Below, piece by piece: positions 1-14,900 of a DNA stretch of 64,000 bases. The notes beneath the pieces are model-generated. The model saw nothing but the letters and a program-made list of their open reading frames with translations. It made no database searches and had not been told where the DNA came from. How positions within the stretch are numbered: position 1 is the first letter of the stretch; the number at the start of each line of letters is the position of its first letter. A program made the translations under genes and the position numbers. The stretch lies in assembly GCA_019055375.1 (NCBI GenBank), contig JAHQIW010001244.1, forward strand, positions 248,001 through 312,000, in the 5' to 3' direction. Source of the DNA: Parelaphostrongylus tenuis (taxonomy: Eukaryota; Nematoda; Chromadorea; Rhabditida; Metastrongylidae).

Positions 1-1049
1 CGCTGCACAAAAACTTTCCGTCTCAGTTTATGTTCCATACGCACCACCCGCTTTTTTGTTTATATTTCTTTGAACAAAACTTTTTCTTCATACTACTAGT
101 AATTTTTCGGTATCTCAAATTTCGAAGAATCCAATAATTGCTTCTTATTTGAAAAAGCTTTTTTTAACGGCTCTGAAACCGAAAGAAAGCATTCGTGTGT
201 CCCTCACAAACGTGTTTTGCTCGCAAGATAGAGTTTTTTTTACTATTAGTAATCATTGGGATTGTTGATTAAATCACTGGGCTCATTTTCTGGGAAGACG
301 CTTTCCTCCAGTGTAACAGGGTAACAGGGAAAATAAGATCTAGTTTCACGTATTCGGCGAGCTTGTTTATCTGTTAATCTACGCATTGAGGGCGGTGCGA
401 TCGATCGATCGATGATTTAAAGTGTTAGATATGTAGGATGCAACCTGGTATCCAATTGAGAATTCTTCTCCGCTTTGGAGAAAAATTCAGATTGAACAAA
501 TGACTCTGGTACTACAAAGTATCTCTACACGTGCATACGCTTTCCGAACTTCCAGTGAAGTATTAGTAGAATTGTGCTGTCGATGTAAAGCATAATTTTA
601 TTTTGAAGTTCACAACGTTATAAAAGGATATTTATTGGGAATCAGGTTTATCCAGTCTTAGCCAAAGTTCGCAGTTGAATGATGACTAACTTTTTTATGA
701 AAAAATCTTGCCCAACAAAAGGAATGGGTTTTTCATTTGCCGCCATGTGACATATAAAAAAGCATTGTTCAATTATAACTAATTTCTCCTTTCTATTGAA
801 TGAGGAGTACTGCGCGAAGGAGGCAATAATCTAATCTCTTGTAGAATTTTGGAACACCAGCGACATCAGTTAGGCAGATCTTCGCCTTAACAAAATGTTT
901 TTTATGGCACTCTATTGGGAGACTTTTCGTACACAGTCTAATTATAAGCTACCCTGGATGATTTTAGTCGCTATGATATACTCAGACAGTCTCTCACTCT
1001 GTTCGTCGCACTCTTTTCCGTGGCTTGGTATGGCTTCTTTAGATACTTT
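1..1049. repeat. Repeat-rich flank
   Basis: No gene seen. Segments 120-430 and 590-760 resemble 2560-3150, 38000-38380 and 52480-53200, for example CAGGGAAAATAAGAT and CATAATTTTATTTTGAA. A GATCGATCGATCGATGA run is at 399-415. Confidence 0.4.
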
Positions 1050-1570
1050 TTAGACTCAAATCTTTGCGACAAACTCTGCAATGATGTCTTTGAAAGAATG
1101 GTGATCCTTGCTCAAGATTCCTTCGAAGTTCATTCAAAGTGCTTCGAATTCGTCTTTCTCGTAGCTTAAAGTGGATGCGCAAACAGAGAAGATGATCGAT
1201 GCGATAATAATTCGCATTGTTTCAATCGAGGTGTCCGATCCGGTTGTTAGTTCTTCATTGAATCGATATATGGTCAACCAGCTTTGACGAAAATCTCGGC
1301 GCCACTGATACCTTTATTATCGTATCTTCCGTGGAAGATTTCTTCTCCAGTGTTATAGACAACGTAATATAGGTGGCATGTACTCACTATATCCAGGCCG
1401 ATGACGCCGTACCTATTTTTTCATGCCTAAATTACTGTGTAATCTACAGAGGATCCGTATGCAAATGTACTTGATTTTTTGTGCAGTTCGTCTCTTAAGT
1501 TTATGTGGAGTAGTCCTGAGATTTTGGCAGCTTTCTCGTAATGGTCATTCTATGCTGTCGTATCGCAAGG
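1050..1570 (-). mobile_element. Old RTE endonuclease fragment
   Basis: Read on the minus strand, a degraded endonuclease segment is visible: YGVIGLDI, then YNTGEEIFHGRYD, then KAG. It aligns with the endonuclease of the RTE copy at the right edge (63160-63440). Many stops and small indels indicate greater age than the other copies. No reverse transcriptase part is visible. Confidence 0.55.
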
Positions 1571-3599
1571 TCATTCGAGGTCAGTAAAATGAAGTTAACA
1601 ATGTGCCTAGCTCTTTACAAATATTGTGTACTGGCCGTGATCTGATTGTGGAAGCTGATTGATTGTGATTGTGATCTGACTGCCACGGATAACCTGCTTC
1701 TTTTCGCGGAGCGAATCGTGGGAGTTTATTTATCAAAGGCGGCTCCTGATCGACTCCGTGGACTAACCAATTACTTGACTGAGGCCTTTTTAGACTCGCA
1801 CGAAAGAGGTCTATGCAAAAATGATGAAACAGATGCAGAGTTTCAAGGAGAAACAAGATCGCCTTCAGTTTGTGCCTAATTCTTAAACCAGCCACAGAAA
1901 GACGCACCACGTTTCTTCTCAGCTAACCGAGCCTCTATGAAAGAGATTCGGCATGCAAGTACGAACTGGTAATTTGAAATTTCTCTTGAGGCGAAGAGAA
2001 ATAAGAACACAATAGAAAGAACAGTTACAAATGACACAATTCTCGCCCAGCAATATTCATATACAGTAAATTCTCTGGGCAGTGGTATTCAACTGACGAA
2101 AAACATCACTGTTATACTGGAAACAACATATTTGCGAATAACAACTAGAGGATCTCTTGAGTTGTGAACAGTCAGAGTAAATAAAATCATCTGAGAGAAG
2201 GCAAATTCAAACTCGCTTTTATCTCCTTTTCCAAGCGTTAAAAATAAACTTGTTTGAAAACGGCTGTATCATGAGGTGCTACCGAAAATCAGGTAACAAG
2301 GTACTATCTTCATTACCTTTCCTTTCAGTCTTCACAAACAAAATGCGCTATTGTGAGATAAGTGTTTCGAACATTCATTAATGTGTGTTTCAAGAACACA
2401 GCAGAAGGATGGATCTCTATTCGGTACTGGCCATTTCGGTACCTCTTCCATTTGGTAACACGGGATGAAAAACCAATGTTCTCTGCTGGACAAAAATTTT
2501 TTATTACGCTGTTAGCAAATCAATTGAAGCTCAAATCTCTAATAAGTGCGCTACTCCGTTTTTTTTTTTGAAAAATCTTTTCATAACGCTTGAGCGAAGG
2601 AAGAAATCTTGCGTTTCATTCGAGCACATCCATCGCAAGACGGAGCTTTTCTCTAGAGTTTTAGTAATCAATCGATAGCGTAAGAGTTAACGATTCTAAT
2701 GGTGTGCTTGTTTCTGAAAAAGCATTTATCTGCACTGCAGCAGGGAAAATAAGATAAATTCGTATACGCAGGGATGTGTTTTTTGGCTAATCTACAAGCT
2801 GAGGGAGAGCCGTAGGGGGATGCCCGCTGTTTCATGGCCATCAATCGACGGCGCTCCTACGGGTCGCATGTGAACTGCGACTTTTCTTATTCAGTTTAAA
2901 ACTGCTTCTTCGCCTTATAAAGATTCTAGATTGAACGTGTGATTCTGATAGTACAAAATCTCCTCTACACCTTCATATGCTTAGCGAAGTAAGAGTAAAA
3001 CTGTACGGCCGATGCAAAACATAATTTTATTCTGAATTGTGCAGCGTTAAAAAGGGTGTTCCAAAAAGTCATATAGCGCATTAGCAGAGACTTAGGCTTT
3101 CAAGTGATCAAAACACTGTTATGAAAAGCATTTGTCCCAGTGAAAGGGATCGTTTCTTTACCCCATGCTACTAAACGTGGAAGAACCGCCATTTCTAGAG
3201 GCCACATAACACTGACAGTTCCCAGTACTGGATTATGAAGAAGAGAGAAATCGCAGACAAAAAGTCTGGCAAAAATAAGAAGCCATCTGGATTTGCTTTG
3301 AAATCGGAAACAATGAATGATATACCACCACACCTACTAAGCTGATGTCCCGCTGTCTAATAACATTTTTGTAGGCATTTCACATATTGGTTCATGAAAA
3401 TGACTCGTTTGAATGAAAGACTAATATGAAGTTGCTGCAGTCATCTCTTCTTACGACAAGTTATCAGCACTTTCGCATGCGTTTATCAGATTCACAATGA
3501 TTCTAGGCGAGTGCTCATAGCAGTCGTTTCTTCCTGCTATATTTGTTTTCGTAACATCGGCGTGACGAGTAAAGCCCAATGCAAGAAAATTTTTTTTTT
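1571..3599. repeat. Unassigned and repeat sequence
   Basis: 1571-2560 holds short open frames on both strands (1646-1879, 2362-2571) without a recognisable product. 2560-3160 is another copy of the repeat family seen at 120-760 and 52480-53200. No gene can be supported. Confidence 0.35.
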
Positions 3600-4023
3600 A
3601 ACAATTGCCCAATGACCGCTGTATTGCGGTGTCATTTCGGCGGGTATTAGGTTCAAGACCTTTTGCTAAGATTCCTCCAAATCACCGACGATTTGTTGCG
3701 AGTGATAGGAGAGATTTGCATGATTAGTATATGAATCGTTTAATCAATGATGAAATCTCCTTGGCCTCATTTGATTCATTGATCTTCCCAGATATTAGAT
3801 GATAGATATATATATGATTTACTCAGTGCAGATATAGTGCAATTTCAACATTTAGTACTTATTCCACGCGAAACTGGATCGTTTCAACAATTTCAAAATT
3901 ACTCAGAGTGGAAGAGATTTGGCAGCTCCAGCAGATCTGCTCACGCGCCCCCATACGCAGTCTAAAAACCATCATCATCGAACTAATGTCAGACTAGGTG
4001 TAAGTTCATTATGTGAATGTAAA

Positions 4024-5908
4024 CTAGGAAAAAGAGATCTGTGTTGACTTATCTTCGAGAAGAGCGACCGAGTTGTTGCGAATAATATCGGTATACATCA
4101 TAGCAGACTGTTTTGGGCGTACGAGTACGGTGAGGGTGATGTGAAAATCTACCTTAAACGAACAAATGTCAGAGTGTCATACACAGACATCTTCGCAATT
4201 AAAGGCAGAAAAATATCTTTCTTATTTTCACTAAGAGTTCTTTTTGAAAATTTATATTGCTTTTGAAAAACTAATCTTTCCAAGTTGTTCATGTTGTATT
4301 AGCCAAGTAGAAAGAAAACAGAGGTGCAGGAAGGAACAAATCACTGTGATTTCCCTGGAAGACCGCCTTGTAGCGTAGCGGCAAAGAAACGTACAAGCCT
4401 CTGGTTTGAATCATACCCTAGCCTCGACCGTTTATATAGGTCTCGCTCAAAACGATGATAATCTGAGAACGCGATAACGTGCTATCTCGGGTTTGACTTC
4501 TGACCGAGCGAAAAAAGTTTCCATTATTACAATGCATGAATATGGTTGCGGTTTTGCCATTCAAGAGAAACCTGAGAATTTCTATCATCCGCAATGCAGA
4601 TTATGTCAATTCTCTCTTATACCAACAGAATTCGAAATCAGAACCCAAGCCTCATGGTGACAAATTTCAAACGAAAATAAAGAAAATGTCACAGGTATTC
4701 CCTAAATAAAATATGACATACGAAACTGCCTTGAGAAAATGCTATTACAACTCTGACCGAGAATGGGTTTATCACTATCGCTGAGACAGAACGAGATTCC
4801 TATTATTTGTAATCATGATATAAAACAAGAAAATAGAAATAGGGAGGTTTCCATTGTGATTTTTCGGAACTTTCGCGTCAAACTTCCCCTCTTAACTGAT
4901 TGTACAACACGTTCAGTTCGCTTCCACCAGCTGTGAAAATTGTTAAGTAGCCCTCAGAAAAGCGACATTTTCATTTTGGCAATCAGAACTTAGGTGACCA
5001 AATGCAATGTAAGCATTTTCCATTAAACTTAAAATAGCTATGATTACGCAAAGTGACATATTTGGCCTTTTTTTCAAAATACTCCTCTTGAAAAATAACA
5101 AGGGTAGCGTCATCTAGTTGGCGAATATCGGTCTTTCTACCGATCGCCATTGTACAGCGGTTTTATGGAATTCGATGACTTTATTACTTTCAAGAAAAGC
5201 ATAGGATTTGGCTATTGAAAGGACTTTTGGCTTTATAAGTGCGCTGCCAGTATTCTTTGCGATAATGTCGAAGGTACTCTTCTCTTCTGTTTCCATTGCC
5301 ATTCCGTGAAACTGGAGATTTTATTTCTTCCTACCAGTTCTCTCACCGTATGACGTCGCCAACTCATACGCCCAGTTTGTGCGGTACTAGGACGGAGCTC
5401 TGCTGACTGAGACATTGTACTCTTTTGGAGTCTCAACGTCAGCCTACTCGAAATGTCTCTTAGCTTGCCTACAGCAGTGACAGTCACCGGCTCATGGATA
5501 CTAGAGCAATATTTAACACCTGACGACTGATTTGGTGCTATGGCGGATAGTTCTGGTATTAAGTTGTTGTTAGCCAGGCTTTTGGATGAAACGACGAACT
5601 TTTTTCCTACTTGGAAGACCTTGTTAGGGATCAGACCGCGCTGAATGTCGCGAATCGACACTCTTGAATACACACTAAGCGCGATAACCCGATTAACCTT
5701 TGAGAGGGAAATTTACGATCACGTTGAGTGAAGACTACCAATTGAACAGTCAGTATTTTTAAACCTTGATTCGATATTTTATTGTAGATCTGCTGTCCTG
5801 GGCCAGTCTATTCCATTAGTTTATGGAAAGATTCAGACAGTGTTGATCGCCGTTTGGGTCAGCCTCCATGCTTGCCAACTATATGAAACTTGTACACACC
5901 AAGAGTAG

Positions 5909-5944
<36 letters not shown>

Positions 5945-8900
5945 TATATATATAATTATATATATATATATGTAGAATGAATGTACGATTCAATCTCCTC
6001 TCTGGCATCAGTATAGGAATGAAAGCTATTGAAACGCTAAAGTGATTATTGTCGCTTTAAAAGTAAGCAACATAATCAAGGTTTAAGCACTTGATTCGTT
6101 TTCTGCAATTATGCTCCACACAGATCTTCGAGTATTCTTACGTTACCTTTCGGCTGCTGCTTGAAAATTTCGCTTTCTTTTCTGAATTTCGTACTAGATG
6201 GTCGAATCGATCCTTTTCGCATTCTGATGTTGATGAGCTAAGGTGTTCCATAGCGTTCAGTTGATTGATGATATGAAATGTTAGGATAGGGGAACAAATC
6301 GGAGCATCTTCTATCAAATCACTTTCTGATATACTTCAGCCCTAGCCACTGCGCTATCACGCCCCCACTTCGGAGTTGGATGTGGGTACGATTTGATGGA
6401 TTGATAGGCTCTCTAAATTCTTTATAAGGCTTAGGTAATCTTTCAGTCACCTCTGTGAAGGTAATTCATCAAGTCGATCTCATGTCGCATAACCATAGAA
6501 ATGGAGAGCGCTCAACTCATCATCTTTTGCAGCAAGTCATTACCTAGCAGTATTGTAATTGCTTTACGATGATTAATTGAGTTCTTCAAATTTGATTACA
6601 TCCTAAGGGACGAGTCCCTCACAATCAATCTCATTAAATATTGATAGAGGTGATTGAATGCACATCTGGCCTATCAATGATTCGCGGTGACTTGCCAATT
6701 AATCAAGTCACTCATCGTATACTCTAAGAAGGATACGAGACAATTTTGCTGACTCCGGATACACAGAGTGCTTAGTGAGTTTGGGTTTCAAAGCGAAGAC
6801 GACGCATTTATTATAGGGCACTTCCACTGAATTTACGTGCCATCATCGCGACTTTCCATCACAAAGCCGCAGCGACCGAACTACAAAGTATTTTCTTTTA
6901 GCTTCTCATGCTGCTTTCACAAATATCTGATGAAGAAGCTGACAGAGAAAGCTATTAAAGGAACCGAAAGCACTAGTAGATGCTCCTTACCTTGTACAAA
7001 CCGTACAATCTCGAATACCCAGCAGACCATTCAAAACTGTCCAACAAAACTCCACACAGTGTAGCCACTTACTTTGCAGCCGTCGGCGATTGCTGAATAA
7101 TTGCGATGTAGAAGGTTGTTTTTCTCATATATCATTTATTATTGCGTCGACCGATCCATCTCGCTTTTTTGCAGGACCCTCCCAAATCGGGCAAATTAAA
7201 GTATTCATTAACTTTACGGTGGTAATGAACATGTTACACTAGCCAGTTGAAGTCAAATATTGGAGCACCTGGGTAGTTTGTCAGGAAACATATTGTGGAT
7301 CTTAAGAAAGTTTAGCTTATCAAATATGTAAGACGAGTTCTCTGGAGCTTCAGCGAAAGAGGCAATGGCGGTTTCTGTCATTCATTACTCAAGTTCTGAA
7401 GGGTTGCACTAAAGAGCTAATAGGAGTGTTCCGCTTACCTTGTGAAACAGCGGCGATGTGCTCCCTCAAATATCGCATTCTTGTGATATCATTGAGAGAT
7501 TCTCCTGGAGTGTCCATGCAACCATTCTCAGTAACAAATACCTTGAAACAGTAACACTGTTGCACTTTGTTCATTATGGCTATTAGATAAAAATCTCAAT
7601 TATATTAGTTTGACATGAAAAAAGCTATTTAGTGTTCGACAGCACTCTTTATGATGCAAGAATCGATGCACAGTGCCATATGCAATGGTTTCCATCGCAC
7701 TCTTCTTTGAGAATTTTCTAGTGTCATTGCAGAGAGCTAGGATTTTTCAACTATACAACATTTACCTCGGGATTGCCGTATTGACGTCGAATATAATTTA
7801 GACCTTCTCGCAAACCTGCAGGATGGCTTTTGAGCTGCAACGTCTTGTCACCTACTCTAGAAATGAAATATAAAGTTAAACAGCACTAATCCAGGAGCTT
7901 ATCAGGGCTCTACAACGTAAGTGACCAAAGAATTGTTTCGTTGAAGATAGAGAAGACTCACGGCATGTCCATTGAGTTGGGAACGTGTGTTCCATCAATA
8001 TCGTAAGCAATGGTCTTGGGAGCGCTAAATCGTAGTCCAAGTGCATTTAGAGATAAAAAGGCATTCTATGAGAAAATATAATAGGGTTGAAAAATTACTG
8101 GAAAACTGGATAGTGGGAAGGAGTGGAATGGTTGTTATGCCTTTGTTTAATGAATAGCACTAACAAGAAGCACAAACTTTTTTTCTTCTGGTCGAAATCG
8201 GCGAACATAAATTGTGTTAAAGTAGTTCACTCCAAGAAAGTCAACGGAACCTATAAAGTTTTCACATCTTAGTCTTAGATTAGACGACTATATTAGAAGA
8301 GAACCTGTGCTGAAACTTTTATGAAGAAGAAATTATTTTCTCTTAAAAATTGCAAGCTCGAATATCAGGTCTCACTCTATCATCATATAATATCATCAGC
8401 CACATTTCTGCCAGTAGTTGTTCTTATCTTCACTGCTTTTGTGTTAATGTCTTTAGTGTTTAATTTGGTGAAGTCCAGCTTATTTAAGAGACGGTTTCTT
8501 ATCCACATTTAGCTTACCATAGATGCTTATGCAATGTTCTATTAATTTCAAATAATTATGTAGTATCAAGCTAATTGTGTTCGCTTTGGTTATATTTCCA
8601 AATATCATGTAGTGTAGAGGTATGTCTCGGCTGTTTTCTTTTTTCCTTGCAATAGCAATAGGAATAAAGATATGCAAATTTTTTCTTTGTTCGAAAATGC
8701 GTTGGAAACGTTATTAATTTGCATGTTTTCACATACAAGATACTTTATGTGATGGTTTTATTGGACCCCTTGAGAATGACGACTTTTGTACCTGAAAAAA
8801 CGCCATTTGTAGGAACTAAACTTTGCAAATTACTAACCAGACTAATTGAAATTACTTGATTTTATATCGTTGAATTACGCATTTGCTTGCGACTAGTTTG

Positions 8901-11900
8901 GTTTGCAATTTGGGTAAACTCGTTTTATTTCTTTGAGGACCGCCATGTCCGCGGCAAGCGCATAGTAAATCGCACCCAGTGCGCGATTTTTATCATTTGA
9001 TTGGGGTTTTTTCACCGTTTTGGAAAAAATTTGAGGTTTTTGGGTACTGTTCTATTATGGCGGCATCGTTGGAGGCCTTCGGTACGTATTCTTTATTGTT
9101 ATCTGACGAATGCATGATTACCTGATACTTAGATCAAGTGAATTTTAAAGATATATTCTATTTCTCATATTGCTTGTTTTTTAACGCCTCTAAACAGTCA
9201 AAATGAGATTTTGTTTCATATTTGAAGATCTCTCGTCTGATAAAAGTTTTTCGATAACAACACTTTAGCCATTAGATAGAGCAAATCTTTGTGATTAAGA
9301 AAATGTGTTTGCTCTTTGGTATTAACAGCTGTACACACATTCTAGCCGACCAGAAGTGCTAACTGAGTGAGAAACCCAATAATCTTTCGGTCGTTACAAA
9401 GCTCGAAGAGGTCCTTTTTCGAAATCCAATCATACCATTACAATCGGAATGATCTTCTCTATCCAACGATTAAGAGTTTATGACAAGAAAAACTTTATCC
9501 AGTGAGAATTTTTTTCGAATGTCAAACAAAATCTTTTTTGACTGGTACGGTGCCAAAAATAAGCTATTCAAGAAATTAAACATGCCATTAAATTTTGCTT
9601 TATTTGAGCTATCGATAATCTGCAGAAACGCTGTGCAAAAGCAGAAATGCGCCTTTTCCGAAGGCGGTGCCATAATAGAACAGTACTGTTCCTTGTAATA
9701 TATCGTTATTTATCATAATATATCGTTTAACTCATGATTTCTTTTATAAACTCGCATGCTCTTGAACAAATATAAACGTTTGTGTTCAAATAATAAGCTC
9801 GCTTTTGCTACGCCAATCACAGCGATGTTGGCATTCTGCCAACTGTGTTAACCTGTATAAAAAATATAATGATGTAAGTATATTTAGTATTGATATATTT
9901 TATTATATGCACGACTTGAAAGTCATAATAGTGACCGAAAATTGAAAAACAATGCATTATTTGTTCATACTTCTCCATATCCGCACCGATATTCAATAGA
10001 AAAAGTTTTATCATTTTTCATTCGACAGCTTGAATTTCGAGAATTTGAGCGGTGTAATTTGTTTCAAAAGATCTTTATACTGGGGTAAAAGTAAAAATAA
10101 TTCTTTATCTCACACTCAAGCATCCTTCGCTGAATACAGATTTTTAACAAAAGGCGTTCAATAATCATTCGTTAGACAAATTTCAACGATTTCAATGACA
10201 TGTGTGGTTTTTAAGAAAAGTTCCTAGTGTGTCCTTACAGCTAAAAGAGTAGTGATTTTCGCACTCGGCACAGTATCGACCACGCAGCGCAATCCTCATG
10301 TGGGCTGCGATGCGCGTGAGGTGCGGAGCTTAATATCCTTATATGTAACATATATACTAAGAAGTTTTTCTGAAAAACCAAGCATGTCGTTGAAATTGCT
10401 GGAAGTCCTGCTATCGAAAGGTCATTAAAAGTTTTGAATGAAGGCTGTGCTCAGCGAAAACTACTCAAATGTGCCACGCAATCTTATTCTTACTGCTACA
10501 GCGCGCTAAGAGAATTCTTTTCAAAAAGCAGGTGAGCCATTGAAATTCTTGAAATTTAACCCTCAAAGGACTACGTGCACCCAATATGATGCACGATTGC
10601 TTGAGGGCAATTCTTGCTCACTGAAAGTTTTCTCTTAGATATTAGATTATTCAAAAGTATAAATCAGTGCGTTTTCAACAACCTGCTTGATTTACAGAAA
10701 AGTGTTTTTATTACGTTGTAGCAGCGAATATGAAATTATCTTCCACACTCAACTCGCTTCATTTGCTAGGCTGAGGCATGGACATGGCTTTTCACTAAAG
10801 TTTTACAAGTCATTCGATAGATCAGATCTTGGGAATTTGGTAGTGTAAATTATTTCTATGAAAAATCATCATATAACGGTGTAAGGGCGGAAAGAAGATT
10901 ACATTCACGTCTAAAATGTTACCCACCGCCGCTTGGACGTCATAGGTGATTTGTCAGTAATTATGGGTAAGGCTTACGCATGAGAGGTATCTTGTCGTTA
11001 CATGAAGAATAGCACATTACAAGAACCTTTTATAAAGGTTTTTCAGAACAGAGAGCGACTACTTCTTTTTCAAGCCTCCATTTTCAGCGTTATTACCACA
11101 TCCTTGTAGAGAAATAAACAAACTTTGAGCACTTATTGCGCATATGTATCGCCTGTCTTTGGAAAACGTGGCTTAAGGGTTTTTTTTTCTCAAGCAAACA
11201 TTTCTAGTAGAGGTCTATGTGGAGGTATTTCTAATATGAAACTCCAAAAGTCTAGGAGGAGCGCGCGTTTATCACCACGGTAAATACGGTGGTTCCCCCC
11301 ATCAGCACCCATATTCAAAGACAACGTATTTCCTATTCTTTTTGAGCATTCTAATAACCATTTGATAGCTTGGACCTCAAAAACTCAAGAAGGTGTACTT
11401 TAGTTTCATGGAGCTCATTATGTTACGTTGTAACACTAAAGAGAAAATTTATTTCGCACTCAAGTATTTTCGGTGAGCAAAGCTTTTTTCATAATAATTA
11501 GCAACTGTTCGATGCCGTTTTTGGTTTTTTAGAACTTTTTATTGCGCTGCAATAGTGAAATTAAAATTCCATTTCACATGCGGCGCGCATACCTTGCACC
11601 AGTATGTGCATAGATTCGCAACATTGGCAGCAAGCCTTCGCCTTTCAAAATCTTGTCTTTAGCATAGATTTCGAAAATTTCAACAGTGTGCTTGCCTTTC
11701 GAAAAGAGGCTCTTAGCGAGTCGTAACAGCATGGATAAAATTCTGATGCGCATTTGAGTACTTTTCCCTGTGCACGGCTTTTCTCTCATTCCTTCCACAC
11801 TCATTTGACATCGCATATCTTAGCAAATTCAATGATATGTTTGCTTTTTGAGGAAAACTTCTTCGTGTGTTCTTATACCTGAAGAATATTACCTTTGCAT

Positions 11901-14900
11901 GCCGCGCATCGCCACGCCACGTATAAATTGCTCCGCGCAGTCGACACAACAACGCACTGAAGATTCATTTCTCTCAAAAACCAAGCATGACTGAAATTAG
12001 TGCTCTTGTGGAGCAGCAGTTAGAGGTGCTTTGCGTCGTGCACGAGGTAGATATTTCGATCTTGTGCTCATGGCTAACCAAGCCATCCATCCATAGGGGA
12101 TCGGTAGATTGGTACCAGACTTATCTGGGAAGATGCAGTATTGACCAGTGCAGCGGGAAGCCATAGCAAGTCATTGTAAGGGTCAGATATGCATTCAATT
12201 ACCTCAAACACAAATTAATATTGGAGAAGAATGCATGGCGCATCCCTCAGGGATTGATCAACGCCTAAATCTTCATAAAATCTTTTTTTTGGTTTTATTA
12301 CTGTGATCTTTTAAATTGGTGCTATCGAATGGTCAGTGAAAATGTGAATAAAAAGCTCAGTCCGACGAAAAATGTTCAAGTGTGAAATGATTTTTACTTT
12401 CACAGTATGATATGAAGACTATTTTTCAAGCTATCGAATAAATAGCAAACGTCAAAGGGCATTCGGAAATGCGAATTTTTTTTTTTTGAATATGGTGCAG
12501 ATGGGGAAAGGGCCGAGAATACTTCTTTGGAGACACATGTTCTGACTAATAGTTTGCACGACGCCAATGTTCCAGGCTTTTTACTTGAACACGATTGTTC
12601 CTCCACGCTCAGGTTTTCCTCCACTATCCGTAAGTTCTCAATATTTTCTCACACACCTCAACTCTAAATAACTGGAAGCAAAAGAATGTCTATTATAAAC
12701 TTAGTTATTGCAAAGGATATCGATGAATTGGAATCGAGTACTGCATGCATTATCATTCTTGATAAATTGCTAATTGTTCTTCAATTCTTTTTACTGCGAC
12801 GGCTCTTGAGTCTTCTTTGAATTTGGTGAAGATCGACGTTAAAGATAAAATCGTGATATTCTTTGTGCACTTCGATATAATTGACTGGTTGCCAAATTCA
12901 ATATGATTGCGTAGTAAATTTTTTTTTAGGCGCGACACATATTTTTGAACCGAAAGCATGTGAGCGAGTAGAGAAAATCGCGTTCTATCAAAGTTACACG
13001 AGAATTTCAAAAATTTTTGCAGGACGGGTATCTTAATCAGACAACGAGAATCGCGCAATTCGCTTCGATTGACATGGCCGTTTCTAAAGGGTCAACCTGT
13101 CGACTGGCTGTTGAAGGTTTATGGCTTCTTGCCTATGTTGCACAATCCACCCACATACCAGTGCAAGGTATGCGCGCTGCATGTAAGGTCGCAATGATAA
13201 TGTCAGTGTTGCAGCCAACAAAAAGCTTTTTTTCACAAAAAAATCAGAAACATTATTAAATTTGGCGAAGTTTGCGCTATCAAATAATCATTTGATTTTC
13301 TGGTAAAGCTTTGATCGGCGAAAAATCCTTGAGTGTGAGGAATGTTTTATCCTTATTGTTGCAGCGCCAGCGCAATATAAAGGCCATTGAAAAATGAACT
13401 ATGCCGTTTAAATTCTGGAGATTTGACTACTGATTGATTATTAGAATTTCTAGAAAAATTAATAAAAACGTGCTCTTGAATATGGGTGCGAGTAGGGGTA
13501 GAGAACTAGTTTGTCGAAAAAGATATTGCCAAGAGACGATTCTATGCAAGCGGTAAATATTCACCGGCACGTTATTTAGAGTGAACTGCTAACAATCGAT
13601 GGTCATTATATAGATTCTTGATTGCTAAATGAAGATTCTAAACAAAAGAATAACAATATCAGTGCGAGATCCAAAATATCGAGGCGGGATCATGCGAATA
13701 TCGCAAAGAAGTACTCTACAAACTGATGACCACAGGCTGTGCCAAAGATTATCTCGACTGCGTACTGAAAGTCGCACCACTTAGTCTTCTTGAAAAAATC
13801 ATACATTGAAGAAAATGTGTTCTTGAATTACACTTTTACGTATTGTAAAATATAAGAAGTAAGAAATGGAGTGCGATGTTTCCTCATTGATGTGGCCTTC
13901 GTATTGAAAAGTGAGAATTTCTAGGACATTTGAGCCTTTTTCTTACTAAAAAAAAGGACTTTTACAGAAGACCTTCAGCAATATATCGTTTTTTTTTGGT
14001 CATGAATTGCCTCTAACGGACAAATTTTATTATAAAATTGTCAATACATGCACCGCGAAGTCCAAGCAACGGGCTAATTACTCAGAGTATGGGAAGGTGA
14101 TCTTACTTCCCTTGCTATAACTCAATAAAGTATCAGTTTCAAAGAACCAAACAAGCTTTCTCAAATTACACATTTTTAGTTTTCGATGAGTACCAGAAAT
14201 CCATTGCAAAACAAAGCATGAATGATAGCGAAACACATGAAGCGCTTCTAAGGCAAAATGTAAATTTTGTTTGTCGTTACTACAGCGCATTAAACAGCTT
14301 TGATTAAAGATTAAATTTAAATTAGGGTTTCTATTTAGAGTTGCCATTTCCCAAGTTAACTAATGACTACTAGAACTTCAGTGGAAAACTTTGTTCAGTG
14401 AAAAATTTCAACAAGCACGAATATGCACTCCGAAGATTAGAAGATAATTTTATCTTCATATGATCGACCGTTCTTGAACCTCGTAATAAACATTCAAAAT
14501 AATTCAAGAAAAAGAATGTTTCAAGCCTAAACGAGGTTGGTACGCCAGGGCCACACACCGGTGTTTCGGAGGTTTCGGCCTCCTCGGCAGTGACCCCCGC
14601 CCCATAATCAGCCCTGCATTGTAGCAAGGAGGGAGGCGTATGTGGTGATGGCATAGTGTATAATGACACTGGTCCATCACCACTGTTCAGTCGATGGAAT
14701 TCGGCTGGTAGACCAAATTAATCCATATGATCGACTGTTTTTAGAACCTCGGTCATATGGATTAATTTTGGTCTCGATCATATGGATTTATTTTGATCTA
14801 CCAGCCAAAATCCATCGACTGAACAGTGGTGATGGACCAGTGTCATTGTACACTATGCCATCACCACATACGTCGCCCTCCTTGCTACAATGCAGAGCTT

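Noticed and set aside
7052..7079. A tiny intron in copy A exon 14 (GTAAGTGG to GGACAG)
   Set aside because: At about 36 nt it would be too short, would delete the conserved GYTVWS segment, and copy B has no such intron.
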